Below are positions 42,467 through 51,637 of a DNA stretch of 64,000 bases, piece by piece. The stretch covers positions 14,232-78,231 of the forward strand of contig CAZFST010000022.1 in the NCBI GenBank assembly GCA_964522015.1. Direction: 5' to 3'. The stretch comes from QQWI01 sp964522015. GTDB lineage: Bacteria > Bacillota > Clostridia > Peptostreptococcales > Acidaminobacteraceae. Under the pieces are notes generated by a model. It ran no database searches, was not told where the DNA came from, and worked only from the letters and a program-made list of their open reading frames with translations. Position 1 is the stretch's first letter; every line of letters starts with the position of its first letter. A program made the position numbers and the translations under genes.

Positions 42467-43279
42467 TTAAGAGGCGATTCTTTTGCTGTCAAAGCCGAAT
42501 AAAATTTTGATAACCAAAGCAAATACGATAAGTACCACTATTGGAATGACGCAAGAGATAATAATTAGCGTAGCAATAGCGTCCAGAAAAGAGGCAAGTG
42601 TATCTTCACCCTTCGTGACCATTGCAGAGATGTCTGAACCAATTTTAGAAGTAACACTTGATAAATAGGATTCGATTTTTTCCATCCAGTTCTTATCTTC
42701 TTCAGCAAAATCTTTTTTCTTTTCTTCAATGTCCTCTTTATTTTGGTTTGCGATTTCAATAGTCTTTTCAATGGAATTTTGATAAGATTCATATACTAAG
42801 TCACTCACCTTGATGCAGACTGGAATAGTTGCAAATAGAATGAGTCCAAATAATGCGAGTTTGATGGCAAGATTTCTTAAGACAATATTTTTTGCGAATA
42901 AATATAAAATTCCCAAAAGACAAGCAATAGGAATGATGAAGGTAAATGTCAAATAGCCAACGACGGAGATTAAAATCTTTTCTAATAAAATGGCACCCAA
43001 TATGACGAGAAAATAGGAGGTTAAATCTGCAATTTCATTTGCTATGGGTGTTGCCACGTCGCCGGGTAGCAGTGATAGAGCAGTTGATGATGCAGCAGCT
43101 GTTGCAGCAAGTCTCATGACAGTAACCTTTTTATCATCTAATGAGTTGATTGTGGCTGCATTAAAATCCGGTGCTGTTACAAACTTTGAAACAACAAAAA
43201 TGGAAAACAAAGCGATACTTATTAAAATGATCAGTATGATAGTCCGTTTAGAATTTATTGCTTTCGAGTCTTGTATCAT
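42467..43279 (-). CDS. Multi-pass membrane protein of unknown function
   Basis: A 270-residue protein. Hydrophobic segments lie at about 13-31, 88-110, 112-130, 135-158 and 236-262. A charged, probably coiled segment (EIANQNKEDIEEKKKDFAEEDKNWMEK) lies before the last one. I recognise no family. It is a single-gene unit with its own TATAAT-like -10 on the minus strand near 43352 and a clear terminator. Confidence 0.7.
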   Translation of the reverse strand: MIQDSKAINSKRTIILIILISIALFSIFVVSKFVTAPDFNAATINSLDDKKVTVMRLAATAAASSTALSLLPGDVATPIANEIADLTSYFLVILGAILLEKILISVVGYLTFTFIIPIACLLGILYLFAKNIVLRNLAIKLALFGLILFATIPVCIKVSDLVYESYQNSIEKTIEIANQNKEDIEEKKKDFAEEDKNWMEKIESYLSSVTSKIGSDISAMVTKGEDTLASFLDAIATLIIISCVIPIVVLIVFALVIKILFGFDSKRIAS

Positions 43280-43414
43280 GATTTTTTCTCTCCTTTGTAA
43301 AGCCTATAACAGCCGTACGATCAACTCGGGTCCGCTGTTATCATCATTATACATGATTATAATCATCACAGCCACCGTACCTTATGCCAAGTGAGATTTT
43401 GGAGGGAGAATAAA

Positions 43415-43846
43415 ATGCTAGATTCCGTGAAAGAGATGCTCAAAGAGAATACCCTGTGTGTTTTATGTACGGCAGGTGGCGGTCTGCCATATTGCTCATT
43501 GATGACTTATGTTATGAGCGATGATTTGAAAACGGTTTATATGGTTACTGTCCAAAAATCCAAAAAATATAGAAATCTACTGGAAAATTCATCGGTGAGT
43601 TTGTTGGTTGATAATCGCCAAAGGATTGATTTGACATCTGATGAAACGGTGGCTTCTGTAACGTTTGGAGGGGTTCATAGGCAGTTGGATCCCTTAGAAA
43701 TACAAGGTGTTCGCACCCAATTTGCCCTTAGGCATGCAGAATTAAAAGAAATCTTGAATCATCCAGATGCTGTTATTTTGGGTGTTGCGCTTAAGTCCTT
43801 TTTACTGCTCAGTGGTCCTGTGGATTCTGTGCAAGGGGACTTGTAA
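43415..43846 (+). CDS. Pyridoxamine 5'-phosphate oxidase-family flavin-binding protein
   Basis: A 143-residue split-barrel protein of the PNPOx-like family. Typical elements are VKEMLKENTLCVLCTAGGGLPYCSLMTYV and VYMVTVQKSKKYRNLLENSSVSLLVDNR. Small members bind FMN, F420 or heme and act on various substrates. GGAGGGAG lies before ATG 43415; an earlier in-frame ATG at 43391 has no such site. Confidence 0.85.
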   Translation: MLDSVKEMLKENTLCVLCTAGGGLPYCSLMTYVMSDDLKTVYMVTVQKSKKYRNLLENSSVSLLVDNRQRIDLTSDETVASVTFGGVHRQLDPLEIQGVRTQFALRHAELKEILNHPDAVILGVALKSFLLLSGPVDSVQGDL

Positions 43847-43919
43847 CCCTCATATCATGGGAAGCTGAAGGGTTTCTCTTATGTCAGGCATATTATAATT
43901 TAGGCCTGACCGTAGACAC

Positions 43920-45212
43920 TTAATTATGAGATGGTCTAACCACAACACCCATGAACAAAATGGCCCCTGTGATATCGTCTTCAATAATATATAAAAAAGG
44001 CTTGTTGCAATTGAATTCGATGGGCACATCTTCTGAGATAGGGGCGCTTGTCTCTCCCATCTGGACCACTGTGGCAGCAGCGGCTTCCGTGCCTTTTTCG
44101 TCATTGATGATTTTACAATTTTGAAAAATGTCGCTGACATAGACGTTTTGCCCCTGAATTTCGACCATGGCTGAAAAATCAGCAGTGCTAGGATCAAATG
44201 ACTGATCCATGCCAGCGATTTTAAGGGATTCAGACAAACTATTTTTGACGTCGTACTCAAACTTTGGCATTGAGACCACAAGCTCTGAATTGATGGGGGC
44301 AGTGGCATTTAGCCAAGAGTCTAGGGTTTCGTAGGTGGTTTCACTTAGAAGCTGACCAATAGCCTCTTTTGGGAGGATCACTTTCATGGTCATGCCACCG
44401 TGGTAAGGGAAGGCTGCCACTTGGGCTGTATCGCTTTCAAAATATTGGAAATGGCTAGTTTGGTGCATGGTTGGGACTTGGAGTGAGCTGCCATCAAGTA
44501 AGTTAAAGGCATCATTGTAAGTGGCTTCTAGGGTGTATGATTTTAGCCAGGAACCTTTAAAATATACCGTGTTCATCAGGTAGGCCACGGTTTGGTTAGA
44601 AATCTCCTTAATTGTTTTTTTGAGTAAGCCATTTGTTTGATCTTCAACCCACAGGTTGATTTGGTCCACGGTTTTAGGGTCTTCAAAATCAGACTGGTAG
44701 ACCTGTCCCTTGTAGAACTCAACCAGATTGTCTACAAAATCTTGCTTTGCCATAAGTGGCTCCCTAAGCCAAAAGCTATTGCCGATCAAGACGGTAAGTG
44801 ATTGTTCATCAGTGGGGTCTCCAGGGCTAATTAATTTTGATAATAACCCCTTGTAACGCTGATTGAGTCCATCTTTTGTAGGCTCACCCATGACTTTTAG
44901 GATACTGTCTTGCGTTTCGCCCTTTGCACCATTTTGAAGCATTGCCAGCGCAAAGGAGAGGCTGACCGGTGAAATAAGAACATTGTCTTCTTTTATAAAT
45001 GACTTCAGTAGCAAGTAGCCAAGTTGATTGGACCCTGCGATGGATTGATTGAGTTCTGGTGTCATGGTAGTGATGGGCTTTGGCGTAAATGTTGCAACGC
45101 TCTTTTGTATTCCTTTTGAGACAGAGGCCGAGAATGGGTTACACCCAACAGTCAAAGTTACAATTAATAGACATACAAGGCTTATTTGTAAAATTCTCTT
45201 GTTGCTTTTCAT
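43920..45212 (-). CDS. Serpin, membrane-anchored lipoprotein form
   Basis: A 430-residue serpin with a bacterial lipoprotein signal (VTLTVGC, cysteine near 24). The serpin fold is evident: NVLISPVSLSFALAMLQNGAKGETQ, VAYLMNTVYFKGSW, and CNKPFLYIIEDDITGAILFMGVVVRP. The reactive-loop hinge KGTEAAAATVV has the small residues needed for the inhibitory loop insertion. Counting from the hinge puts the scissile bond near Thr-Ser in MGETSAP. It probably inhibits a serine or cysteine protease at the cell surface. Confidence 0.93.
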   Translation of the reverse strand: MKSNKRILQISLVCLLIVTLTVGCNPFSASVSKGIQKSVATFTPKPITTMTPELNQSIAGSNQLGYLLLKSFIKEDNVLISPVSLSFALAMLQNGAKGETQDSILKVMGEPTKDGLNQRYKGLLSKLISPGDPTDEQSLTVLIGNSFWLREPLMAKQDFVDNLVEFYKGQVYQSDFEDPKTVDQINLWVEDQTNGLLKKTIKEISNQTVAYLMNTVYFKGSWLKSYTLEATYNDAFNLLDGSSLQVPTMHQTSHFQYFESDTAQVAAFPYHGGMTMKVILPKEAIGQLLSETTYETLDSWLNATAPINSELVVSMPKFEYDVKNSLSESLKIAGMDQSFDPSTADFSAMVEIQGQNVYVSDIFQNCKIINDEKGTEAAAATVVQMGETSAPISEDVPIEFNCNKPFLYIIEDDITGAILFMGVVVRPSHN

Positions 45213-45249
45213 GGCAAGACCTCCTTAGTGGATTGAATCCTATCACCTC

Positions 45250-45278
45250 ACTATACTATATAAAGTAAAAATTGCCAA
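45250..45278 (-). promoter_or_regulatory. Serpin promoter
   Basis: On the minus strand, TTGGCA (45278-45273) and TATAGT (45255-45250) are 17 bp apart. The -35 directly abuts the first copy of the 27-bp repeats. Confidence 0.7.
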
Positions 45279-45360
45279 CGCCGCGTAACTCTTAATTGAC
45301 CTTATCGCCGCGTAACTCTTAATTGACCTTATCGCCGCGTAACTCTTAAATTGACCTTAA
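45279..45360. repeat. 27-bp tandem repeat, three copies
   Basis: Copies at 45279-45305, 45306-45332 (identical) and 45333-45360 (one inserted base, last base changed). Each contains GCCGCGTAACTCTTAATTGA. The array fills the space between the serpin and CGNR promoters, and the TTGACC of the third copy is the -35 of the latter. Confidence 0.95.
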
Positions 45361-45380
45361 CCCGTTACCCATGATATAAT
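45351..45380 (+). promoter_or_regulatory. Promoter of the CGNR regulator
   Basis: TTGACC (45351-45356), an 18-bp spacer and a perfect TATAAT (45375-45380). The -35 is part of the third 27-bp repeat. Confidence 0.75.
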
Positions 45381-45431
45381 CCAACTATAGAGAACAACTC
45401 AGTGGTACTGTCAGTATTAAGGAGGTAGGTA

Positions 45432-45977
45432 ATGAATTTTACTTGGGCAGCAAAGTTTTTTGATACCTACTGGTACATCAGACATAAAAATACAGATCCC
45501 TTGGAAGATCCAAAAATGGTTGAATGGATTATCCCTCTGATTATTGGCAAAAAAATAGAAGTCGATCCGGGAACTTTGACATTGGGTCTTCAAAAGTTTC
45601 GTGGTGAAATGATGCCAATCATTGAAAAATTGCAAAATGATGAATTTGACCAAGTGGCGGTTCTTGAACTCTTAAAGGGGTATATCAGAGAAGCAAAATG
45701 CAGACGTGAAATCATATCTGATGAGAATGGAAAGACTGAAATGTCATTCGTGCCAGATTTAGTAGATGAGACGTTTATCCTTTCAGAAATGGCTTATATG
45801 TGGTATTTGCTGCTGTTTGAAAAAGACCGTAGCCGGATCCGAATTTGTGAATTCCCAGAGTGTAAAGGGGTTTTTATCGACGAAAGTAAGAATCACTCCA
45901 AGCGCCATTGCACTGCTAATTGTGGAAATGTCATGAAGGTCAGAAGACATCGTAGTAAGAAGCAAAGTGAAGCATAA
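45432..45977 (+). CDS. CGNR zinc-finger (ABATE-type) regulator
   Basis: A 181-residue protein. The C-terminus is a CGNR-type zinc finger: CEFPECKGVFIDESKNHSKRHC followed by TANCGNVMKVRRHR (about 134-172). The N-terminal 130 residues are of the ABATE stress-sensing kind by position, though weakly recognisable. An AAGGAGG site precedes the ATG. It is a putative DNA-binding regulator and may bind the adjacent 27-bp repeats. Confidence 0.82.
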   Translation: MNFTWAAKFFDTYWYIRHKNTDPLEDPKMVEWIIPLIIGKKIEVDPGTLTLGLQKFRGEMMPIIEKLQNDEFDQVAVLELLKGYIREAKCRREIISDENGKTEMSFVPDLVDETFILSEMAYMWYLLLFEKDRSRIRICEFPECKGVFIDESKNHSKRHCTANCGNVMKVRRHRSKKQSEA

Positions 45978-46026
45978 AAAAACACTCATGTAGGTCCCAT
46001 TTTACAGGACCCAATGAGTGTTTTTT
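45977..46026 (+). terminator. Terminator of the CGNR gene
   Basis: AAAACACTCAT pairs with ATGAGTGTTTT, with inner GGTCC/GGACC pairs, followed by a T-run at 46021-46026. The symmetric A and T runs could also serve the opposite strand. Confidence 0.9.
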
Positions 46027-46029
46027 CAA

Positions 46030-46057
46030 TTGAGGATTTTCAATTATTTTCTATAAT
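46030..46057 (+). promoter_or_regulatory. Promoter of the Nudix-CPBP pair
   Basis: TTGAGG (46030-46035), a 16-bp spacer and a perfect TATAAT (46052-46057). A second TATAAT at 46063-46068 is an alternative -10. Confidence 0.6.
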
Positions 46058-46178
46058 AGCGCTATAATGGTCAATTCGGACTACCAGTACTCTCCTAAAA
46101 AACAATTGCCAATAGTTGTTAAATGTGGTACGGTAGTTATACTTGTCGGTAAATTTCTAGGAAAACGGAGGAGAGATT

Positions 46179-46649
46179 ATGGATTTGACATTTAGAACAG
46201 AAAAGGGACGGTTTAACTACAGAGTCGGGGCTGTCATTATTGAAGAAGGTAAGGTCCTGATGGTTAAGAATGCACTAGCACCCTATTACTACAGTGTTGG
46301 GGGCAGAGTAAAAATGGGAGAGTCCTGTGAAGAAGCGGTGCTAAGAGAGGTTGAAGAAGAACTGGGAATCAAGGGAACTATTGATAGACCGCTTTTCTTC
46401 AATGAGAGCTTCTTTTGCGAAGAAGTGAGCCGTGAGACCTTTCATGAAGTGGCCATCTACTTCTTAATTAATCTCCCCAAACATCATGGGGTTTTAACCT
46501 GTCAATCTTTCACAGAAAATGGCTCAGAGGAAACCCTGCATTGGCTTGAAATCAAAAAATTAAATGAAGTACAGGCATTTCCCTTGTTTTTTGCACAGGA
46601 GTTAATGGATTTACCGCAGACGATGAAATATTTAGTGGAGAGACAATAG
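46179..46649 (+). CDS. Nudix hydrolase
   Basis: A 156-residue Nudix pyrophosphatase. The Nudix box is complete, starting GGRVKMGESCEEAVLREV and ending EEELG (residues about 41-63), so metal-dependent cleavage of a nucleoside diphosphate derivative is expected. The substrate is not predictable. GGAGGAGAG precedes the ATG. It is followed by the CPBP protease gene 18 nt later. Confidence 0.93.
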   Translation: MDLTFRTEKGRFNYRVGAVIIEEGKVLMVKNALAPYYYSVGGRVKMGESCEEAVLREVEEELGIKGTIDRPLFFNESFFCEEVSRETFHEVAIYFLINLPKHHGVLTCQSFTENGSEETLHWLEIKKLNEVQAFPLFFAQELMDLPQTMKYLVERQ

Positions 46650-46667
46650 AGTTTAATGGGGGTCGTT

Positions 46668-47753
46668 ATGGAAAATAGACAAATTACACAAAAAGAAGAA
46701 GTGGTACCTATGGTTCAAACCATAGAAGAAACTAAAAAGCAGGTTTTACATTATCTCATCTATACATTTGGTCTTACTTTCGCAATGAATGGGTTGCTCT
46801 ACATGGCCATTAAGAGTAATATTGAAGGTGCTGCTATGAATTTCGCAGGCATTCAAATGCTTTATCCTGCCCTGATTGCAATGTATTTTCTAAAGGGACA
46901 TGCAAAGACCTTGGTCCAATACAACAAATTGCGGTTAATGACACAGGGATACTTTGCAGTGACAGGTTTATCCATGCTTATTTTAATTACCGCAACCTTT
47001 CTAAAATTAGATGTTCTCATGGGTTTATCAACCATCCCCATCGCCCTCTATTCTTTTGTACTGATCATCTTTTTGATGTTTGATAAAAAGGGCAGTTTAG
47101 ATGGCTACAAACTTAATTTCAAAACAGGGTTTTTCCCAGGCTTAGCAGCAGTAGGGGTTTATGCACTTTTAAGCACGGTGGTATTGGTACTGAGTATTGC
47201 ATTGGAGTCGACTTTAAAGGGCAAGGCCATTGATTTAAGTTCTGCCTTGGACTTTAAATTCGGTGCTATTTTAGTGGCATTCTTGATTGCTCTTCTATCA
47301 AGCTCTGCTGTTTTTATTGGTGAAGAAATGGGATGGCGCCTTTATTTGCAGCCCCTTATGCAAAAAATATTTGGACAACGGTTAGGCATCATCGCCGTAG
47401 GTGTCGTATGGGGTCTTTGGCATGGACCTCTAAATTTCATGCTTTATAACCCACAGACCCCACTGCTTGGTATGTTGAATCACGTTATTTTTTGTACTGC
47501 AATCGGTATCTTCTTGGCTTATATTTACTTGAAAACAGATAATCTTTGGCCCTGCGTGTTGATTCACTTGTTTCAGAATGCAAGGGCTGCAACCCTAAAT
47601 CCCTCATTTGAAAGCGTACTCACATTTCAAAGTATCGCTGTCACGGGCTTAGTTTTTTTGCTTGTCTTTTCACCTTTTCTTTTTACAAAGCAGTTTAAAC
47701 GGAGTAGTATTAGTGAGCCAACCCTTGATTTGCACCATCAACAGGAACTATAG
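46668..47753 (+). CDS. CPBP-family intramembrane glutamic protease
   Basis: A 361-residue multi-pass membrane protein of the CAAX protease/bacteriocin-processing family (Abi). The motifs are FIGEEMGWRLYLQPL (EExxxR-like), VVWGLWHGPLNFML and LIHLFQNA, which carry the catalytic Glu and His residues. Roughly eight hydrophobic segments are visible. The ATG at 46668 has GGGGG 5 nt upstream; ATG 46656 is an alternative. Bacterial members process peptides or give bacteriocin self-immunity. Confidence 0.9.
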   Translation: MENRQITQKEEVVPMVQTIEETKKQVLHYLIYTFGLTFAMNGLLYMAIKSNIEGAAMNFAGIQMLYPALIAMYFLKGHAKTLVQYNKLRLMTQGYFAVTGLSMLILITATFLKLDVLMGLSTIPIALYSFVLIIFLMFDKKGSLDGYKLNFKTGFFPGLAAVGVYALLSTVVLVLSIALESTLKGKAIDLSSALDFKFGAILVAFLIALLSSSAVFIGEEMGWRLYLQPLMQKIFGQRLGIIAVGVVWGLWHGPLNFMLYNPQTPLLGMLNHVIFCTAIGIFLAYIYLKTDNLWPCVLIHLFQNARAATLNPSFESVLTFQSIAVTGLVFLLVFSPFLFTKQFKRSSISEPTLDLHHQQEL

Positions 47754-47817
47754 TTTTCAAGTTCTTAATCAGTAGGGAGTCTTCAGCAATTCACTTGTGT
47801 CACGGAAAGAAGGTTAC

Positions 47818-49074
47818 ATGTCGTTAAATTCGAGGCAACTAGCAGTATCACTGATGTTAACTGGAGCAATGGTTCTGGGATCATTTTTGGTGTACGCATT
47901 ACCTGATCCGGTAACAACAGCACCTGGCACAAGTCCCACATCACTTGCAATGACCCACGGTCAAGCCCTGCAAAAGCTTGGATTAGTAAAGGGAACCGAT
48001 CAGGGGCTTCAAGAAGAAAAATCCCTAACCCGTGAAGAGATGGTTGCCCTTTTGTATCGACTCTCTGCACCTCTCGCCCAAAGTCCTGAGAGTCCATCCT
48101 TAGACCCCCTTGTACCACAGGGGCAGCGCTTTAGTGATGTGCCTTCAACCCATTGGGCTTATACAATCATTGAAAATAGCGCTCAGAAAGGGATTACCAG
48201 TGGCCTTGGCAATGGACAATTCGGCCTTGGCCAACAGGTGACCTATAGACAGGCCCTGTTGATGTTGGTGCGGACCTTAAATGCTCAGAATTCAACTGAC
48301 ACAGGGGTACTAAATGCGCCACAACTGACTCTTAATAACATTGAGGCCTATGCAAAATCACAGTATCATCTGGAATCCACCAGTGCTAAGCAAGCCATTG
48401 TCTTTGCGAGAAAGCATAGCTTTGAACTATTGGTAGAGGCACTTAAAGTGGTTGATCAAAATGGAATCCCATGGTATACGCGCCTTATGGGTGAAGATAT
48501 TCAATCAGTACAAGGATTTGAAATGGCTCTTGTGGATTTGGAAATCATCAGTGCACAAAACCCGAAAAGTCCATCTGCCACACAAAACAAGTCTATTTCC
48601 ATTGTGAAGAAAGAAAACTATGGTACCGCAGACGATGACCGTTACAGAAACTTTTTGGCCCAGGCCATGACAGCCACCTATCAAAAAGGCGCTTTTCAGG
48701 ATTTTGCCACTGCACTAGCCAAAGGGACTCTTTCTAAAAAACCTGAATTTTCTTATACACAAGACTCTGGCGTACTTGCCCATATGCTCCTCAGTGAAGT
48801 GGCGGGATCTGGCAAGCCTGGCGGTACCGTTCTCTTTAGAGATTCTGCAGGGAGGGTTGCAAAAGGTTCCTATTCTGCCCTAAACACCTATACTGGGAAG
48901 GGAACCTTTGAAAATCAAAATATGACTTTTCACATGGTGCAATTTTCCGATTCAACTAGCAAGGACAGTTTCACAATCCTTGTTGCAGTGGATGGCTCTA
49001 AGGCTATAAAATTAGGACTTATTAATGGATCACAAGCCACGAGTTTTATGGTTTTAGGGGGGAGTCAACATTGA
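47818..49074 (+). CDS. Exported SLH-domain-like protein
   Basis: A 418-residue secreted protein with a signal peptide (LAVSLMLTGAMVLGSFLVYA). Residues about 45-160 look like two surface-layer-homology modules (LTREEMVALLYRLS; RFSDVPSTHWAYTIIENSAQKGITSG; TYRQALLMLVRTL). They would attach it to cell-wall polymer. The C-terminal 200 residues are not recognised. A GAAGG site precedes ATG 47818. It overlaps the carboxypeptidase gene, so both may act on the wall. Confidence 0.78.
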   Translation: MSLNSRQLAVSLMLTGAMVLGSFLVYALPDPVTTAPGTSPTSLAMTHGQALQKLGLVKGTDQGLQEEKSLTREEMVALLYRLSAPLAQSPESPSLDPLVPQGQRFSDVPSTHWAYTIIENSAQKGITSGLGNGQFGLGQQVTYRQALLMLVRTLNAQNSTDTGVLNAPQLTLNNIEAYAKSQYHLESTSAKQAIVFARKHSFELLVEALKVVDQNGIPWYTRLMGEDIQSVQGFEMALVDLEIISAQNPKSPSATQNKSISIVKKENYGTADDDRYRNFLAQAMTATYQKGAFQDFATALAKGTLSKKPEFSYTQDSGVLAHMLLSEVAGSGKPGGTVLFRDSAGRVAKGSYSALNTYTGKGTFENQNMTFHMVQFSDSTSKDSFTILVAVDGSKAIKLGLINGSQATSFMVLGGSQH

Positions 49075-50018
49075 TTTTAAATCGGTATAAATCACAAACC
49101 GTATTAGGAGCTCAAAGCTCTTGGTTTCATTGCTCCCTTGTTCTCATATGGAGCTTTTTAGCTATAATTCTAGTGGTATTTGTACCAACCTTCGCGGTTT
49201 ATGCAGCGGACAACCCTGTTAGTGCGATTCAGTTTGTGGTCACACAAGAGACAGAGCCAGACTCTGAAACTGACCCTAACCTTAAGGTTGAAGTTAAGCC
49301 AGAACAAGGCTTGCCATACGTGGCGTTAAAAGGAACAACTTACTATCCAAGCAATGCCCTACGTTACCAAAATTTCATTCAAGGCAACCCGAAAATTGAT
49401 TTACAGTCGGCCATTAAAACGGTGAATCTTAACTTGGATCGTCCCTTTTATTCAGGTATTCAACCGGTAAAAGATCCCAATAGTCTTGGTCTTCTTTGCA
49501 ATAAATATTTTCAGATGGCTCGAGATTTTGTGCCAACGGGGCTTGTGAAAATGGACCCTAAGTATGGCAAAGGAGGCAGAGTTTATCAAATTAGAACAGA
49601 GGCATACGAGGCATATCAGAAGATGGCGGCAGATGCAGCTAAAAAAGGCCTTAAGTTATTAGTCGTATCTGCTTACCGTAGCTATGATGTCCAGTCCGGT
49701 TTATATGCAAGTTACGTTAAACGCAGTGGCAGAGCAGGTGCCGATAATTATTCTGCAAGAGCAGGACATTCTGAGCATCAGACTGGCCTTGCTCTTGATA
49801 TCAACGCCGTATCCGCAGGCTTTGGTGCCACACAAGAATTTAAATGGCTAAATGAAAACGGGGCCAACTATGGCTTTATCCTCCGTTACCCTAAAGACAA
49901 AACCTGGTTGACAGGTTACATTTATGAGCCTTGGCATTGGCGATTTGTAGGCGTTGATGCTGCGCTAGCTATCAAAAAGTCCCAATTGACCTACGAAGAA
50001 TGGCTACAAGCCCCTTGA
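49071..50018 (+). CDS. D-alanyl-D-alanine carboxypeptidase (VanY/M15B type)
   Basis: A 315-residue exported zinc peptidase. A hydrophobic leader spans about 20-45. The M15B motifs are SAYRSYDVQ, AGHSEHQTGLALDIN (SxHxxGxAxD-type zinc site) and YEPWHWRFVG (ExWHxR-like, with the catalytic Glu and third zinc ligand). It trims D-Ala from peptidoglycan stems. The start is TTG 49071, which overlaps the upstream stop and has GGGGGGAG in front. No vancomycin-resistance genes accompany it. Confidence 0.92.
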   Translation: MILNRYKSQTVLGAQSSWFHCSLVLIWSFLAIILVVFVPTFAVYAADNPVSAIQFVVTQETEPDSETDPNLKVEVKPEQGLPYVALKGTTYYPSNALRYQNFIQGNPKIDLQSAIKTVNLNLDRPFYSGIQPVKDPNSLGLLCNKYFQMARDFVPTGLVKMDPKYGKGGRVYQIRTEAYEAYQKMAADAAKKGLKLLVVSAYRSYDVQSGLYASYVKRSGRAGADNYSARAGHSEHQTGLALDINAVSAGFGATQEFKWLNENGANYGFILRYPKDKTWLTGYIYEPWHWRFVGVDAALAIKKSQLTYEEWLQAP

Positions 50019-50090
50019 ATTTTCTGATGGAAACAGCAAAAGGGTGTTGTAGATACGCAAATGGACAACTTAATGATTGGAGGAATAAGG

Positions 50091-50567
50091 ATGAGTAAAA
50101 ATACAAAAGCAAAATTACCTAGGTTTTTGACACAGGTAAAAGGGATGATGATTCTTTTGGTGATTGGTTCTATGGTTTTAACAGGTTGCCAAGCTAAGGA
50201 TCCTGCTACCACCGGTGATCAAGAGGGGACTCTTGCAGTGACGACAGATGCGCAAACTGAGGCACAAACTGAGGCGCAAACTGAGGCACAAACAGATGAG
50301 CAAACTGAGGCACAAAAAGGGGCAACATTGAGCGCAGTTGGCAAATTTGTCGCCATAGAGCAAGGGGACTATTTGCATTTGACGATGGAAACCGATGCTG
50401 GTGAAACACTTGATTTTTTTGTTTTATCAGATATGGCTGTGGCACCAGAATCTTTAACAAAAGGTCAAAAGATCGAAGTAACCTATGTTGAAAAGACCCA
50501 AACCATGGATCCGCCAGGTGAAATCCTTACATTCTTGGAGCTACTTTCTTTGACATCGGCTGAGTAA
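50091..50567 (+). CDS. Small lipoprotein with TEAQ repeats
   Basis: A 158-residue lipoprotein (lipobox LTGC). After the cysteine comes a low-complexity linker of (TEAQ)-like repeats, then a compact domain (GATLSAVGKFVAIEQGDYLHLTMETDAGETLDFFVLSD) of unknown family that looks like a small beta barrel. GGAGG before ATG 50091 decides the start over an ATG at 50061. It is in line with the carboxypeptidase gene. Confidence 0.8.
   Translation: MSKNTKAKLPRFLTQVKGMMILLVIGSMVLTGCQAKDPATTGDQEGTLAVTTDAQTEAQTEAQTEAQTDEQTEAQKGATLSAVGKFVAIEQGDYLHLTMETDAGETLDFFVLSDMAVAPESLTKGQKIEVTYVEKTQTMDPPGEILTFLELLSLTSAE
50250..50312 (+). repeat. 12-bp coding repeat (TEAQ)
   Basis: Five near-perfect copies of ACTGAGGCACAA encode the TEAQ linker of the small lipoprotein; one copy is altered to TDEQ. 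Confidence 0.85.
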
Positions 50568-50665
50568 GATAGCGCAATCAGAAACAAAATGGAATAAGTG
50601 GTCCTTTCTTGCTGTTTGGTTATGCCCATAACGGGATATATAATCCTAGAAAGGGTGGTGGACTG

Positions 50666-51637
50666 ATGAAAAAGTTGGAGTTGCTACTGCTGATAATGGT
50701 CATGACAAGTCTAGCATTGACGGGCTGCAAGTGGAATGTAGGAACCACTGGGTCCACAGAAAGTACTGGGTCTTCAGAACCTAAAGCGACAGATGTTTCC
50801 CAAACGGACAGTACTGAAGAGCGAGGCTATACCTATAGTCACAGAGATACTGCCGCAGGAGGCAATGACAGAGAAGCTTATATATGGGAAACCATGATTG
50901 CAGCTTTAGAAGCCACCGTCAACGATTATGGGGATTATGAGATTCAGTTGGTTCAAGATATCAACCAAGAACGTGAAGACTATGAATTGATTAATGACAC
51001 AGGAATCATAACGGTGATTTCAGATTCTTTAAATCGAAATAATTTGGAAAATTTATCGCGTTTAGATTTTCCCGTGATGAGGGATTTGTTGGGGTACAGG
51101 GTGTTTTTAATTGATAAAAAGCGGACTGCTGAATTTGCCAAGGTCAAAACCCTAGAAGACCTAAAAAAATACCAATTCGGAATTGGTATTGGCTGGAATG
51201 ATAAGCTTATTTTAGAACATGCCGGTATAAAGGTTTACGAAGAGGCTGAGTACAAGTTGCTTTTTAAGGATGTTTCAGAAGGTGTCATAGATGTGTTTTC
51301 AAGAGGCATCAACGAGATTGTCGGTGAATACGACCTATTCTCCAAGCAATATGACAACTTGGTCATTGAGGAGACCTTGTTACTCTATTACCCGCTACCA
51401 AGATACTTTTGGTTTTCTAAATCCCCCCATGGGGACAAGCTTAAAGCACGATTAGATGAAGGCTATAGTCGAATTGTGGCAAACGGTATATTAGACGAAA
51501 TTTTTAACCGCTATTTTCTAGATGACTTAAGCAGACTAAATTTAAAAGAGCGCGTTCTGATTAAGTTGGAGAATCCTATTTATACTGATGAATTCAAGAA
51601 GAATGATGAACCCTATCATTTTGACCCACTTAAGTAA
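50666..51637 (+). CDS. Solute-binding-like lipoprotein
   Basis: A 323-residue lipoprotein (lipobox LTGC, cysteine at about 21). The mature part resembles periplasmic-binding-protein family 3 domains (LEDLKKYQFGIGIGWNDKLILEHAGIKVYEEAEYKLLFKDV; YFWFSKSPHGDKLKARLDEGYSRIVANGILDEIFNRYF). No transporter permease or ATPase is nearby. The gene runs head-on into the histidine kinase gene with a 22-nt overlap, so it may be a sensory accessory. ATG 50666 follows a GGGTGGTGG site. Confidence 0.78.
   Translation: MKKLELLLLIMVMTSLALTGCKWNVGTTGSTESTGSSEPKATDVSQTDSTEERGYTYSHRDTAAGGNDREAYIWETMIAALEATVNDYGDYEIQLVQDINQEREDYELINDTGIITVISDSLNRNNLENLSRLDFPVMRDLLGYRVFLIDKKRTAEFAKVKTLEDLKKYQFGIGIGWNDKLILEHAGIKVYEEAEYKLLFKDVSEGVIDVFSRGINEIVGEYDLFSKQYDNLVIEETLLLYYPLPRYFWFSKSPHGDKLKARLDEGYSRIVANGILDEIFNRYFLDDLSRLNLKERVLIKLENPIYTDEFKKNDEPYHFDPLK

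Noticed and set aside
43850..44308. Minus-strand open frame of 152 codons
   Set aside because: It is a different frame of the same strand within the serpin gene, whose reading frame has full family similarity.
45279..45360. Tandem repeats considered as a CRISPR array
   Set aside because: Units are contiguous with no unique spacers, and there are no cas genes.
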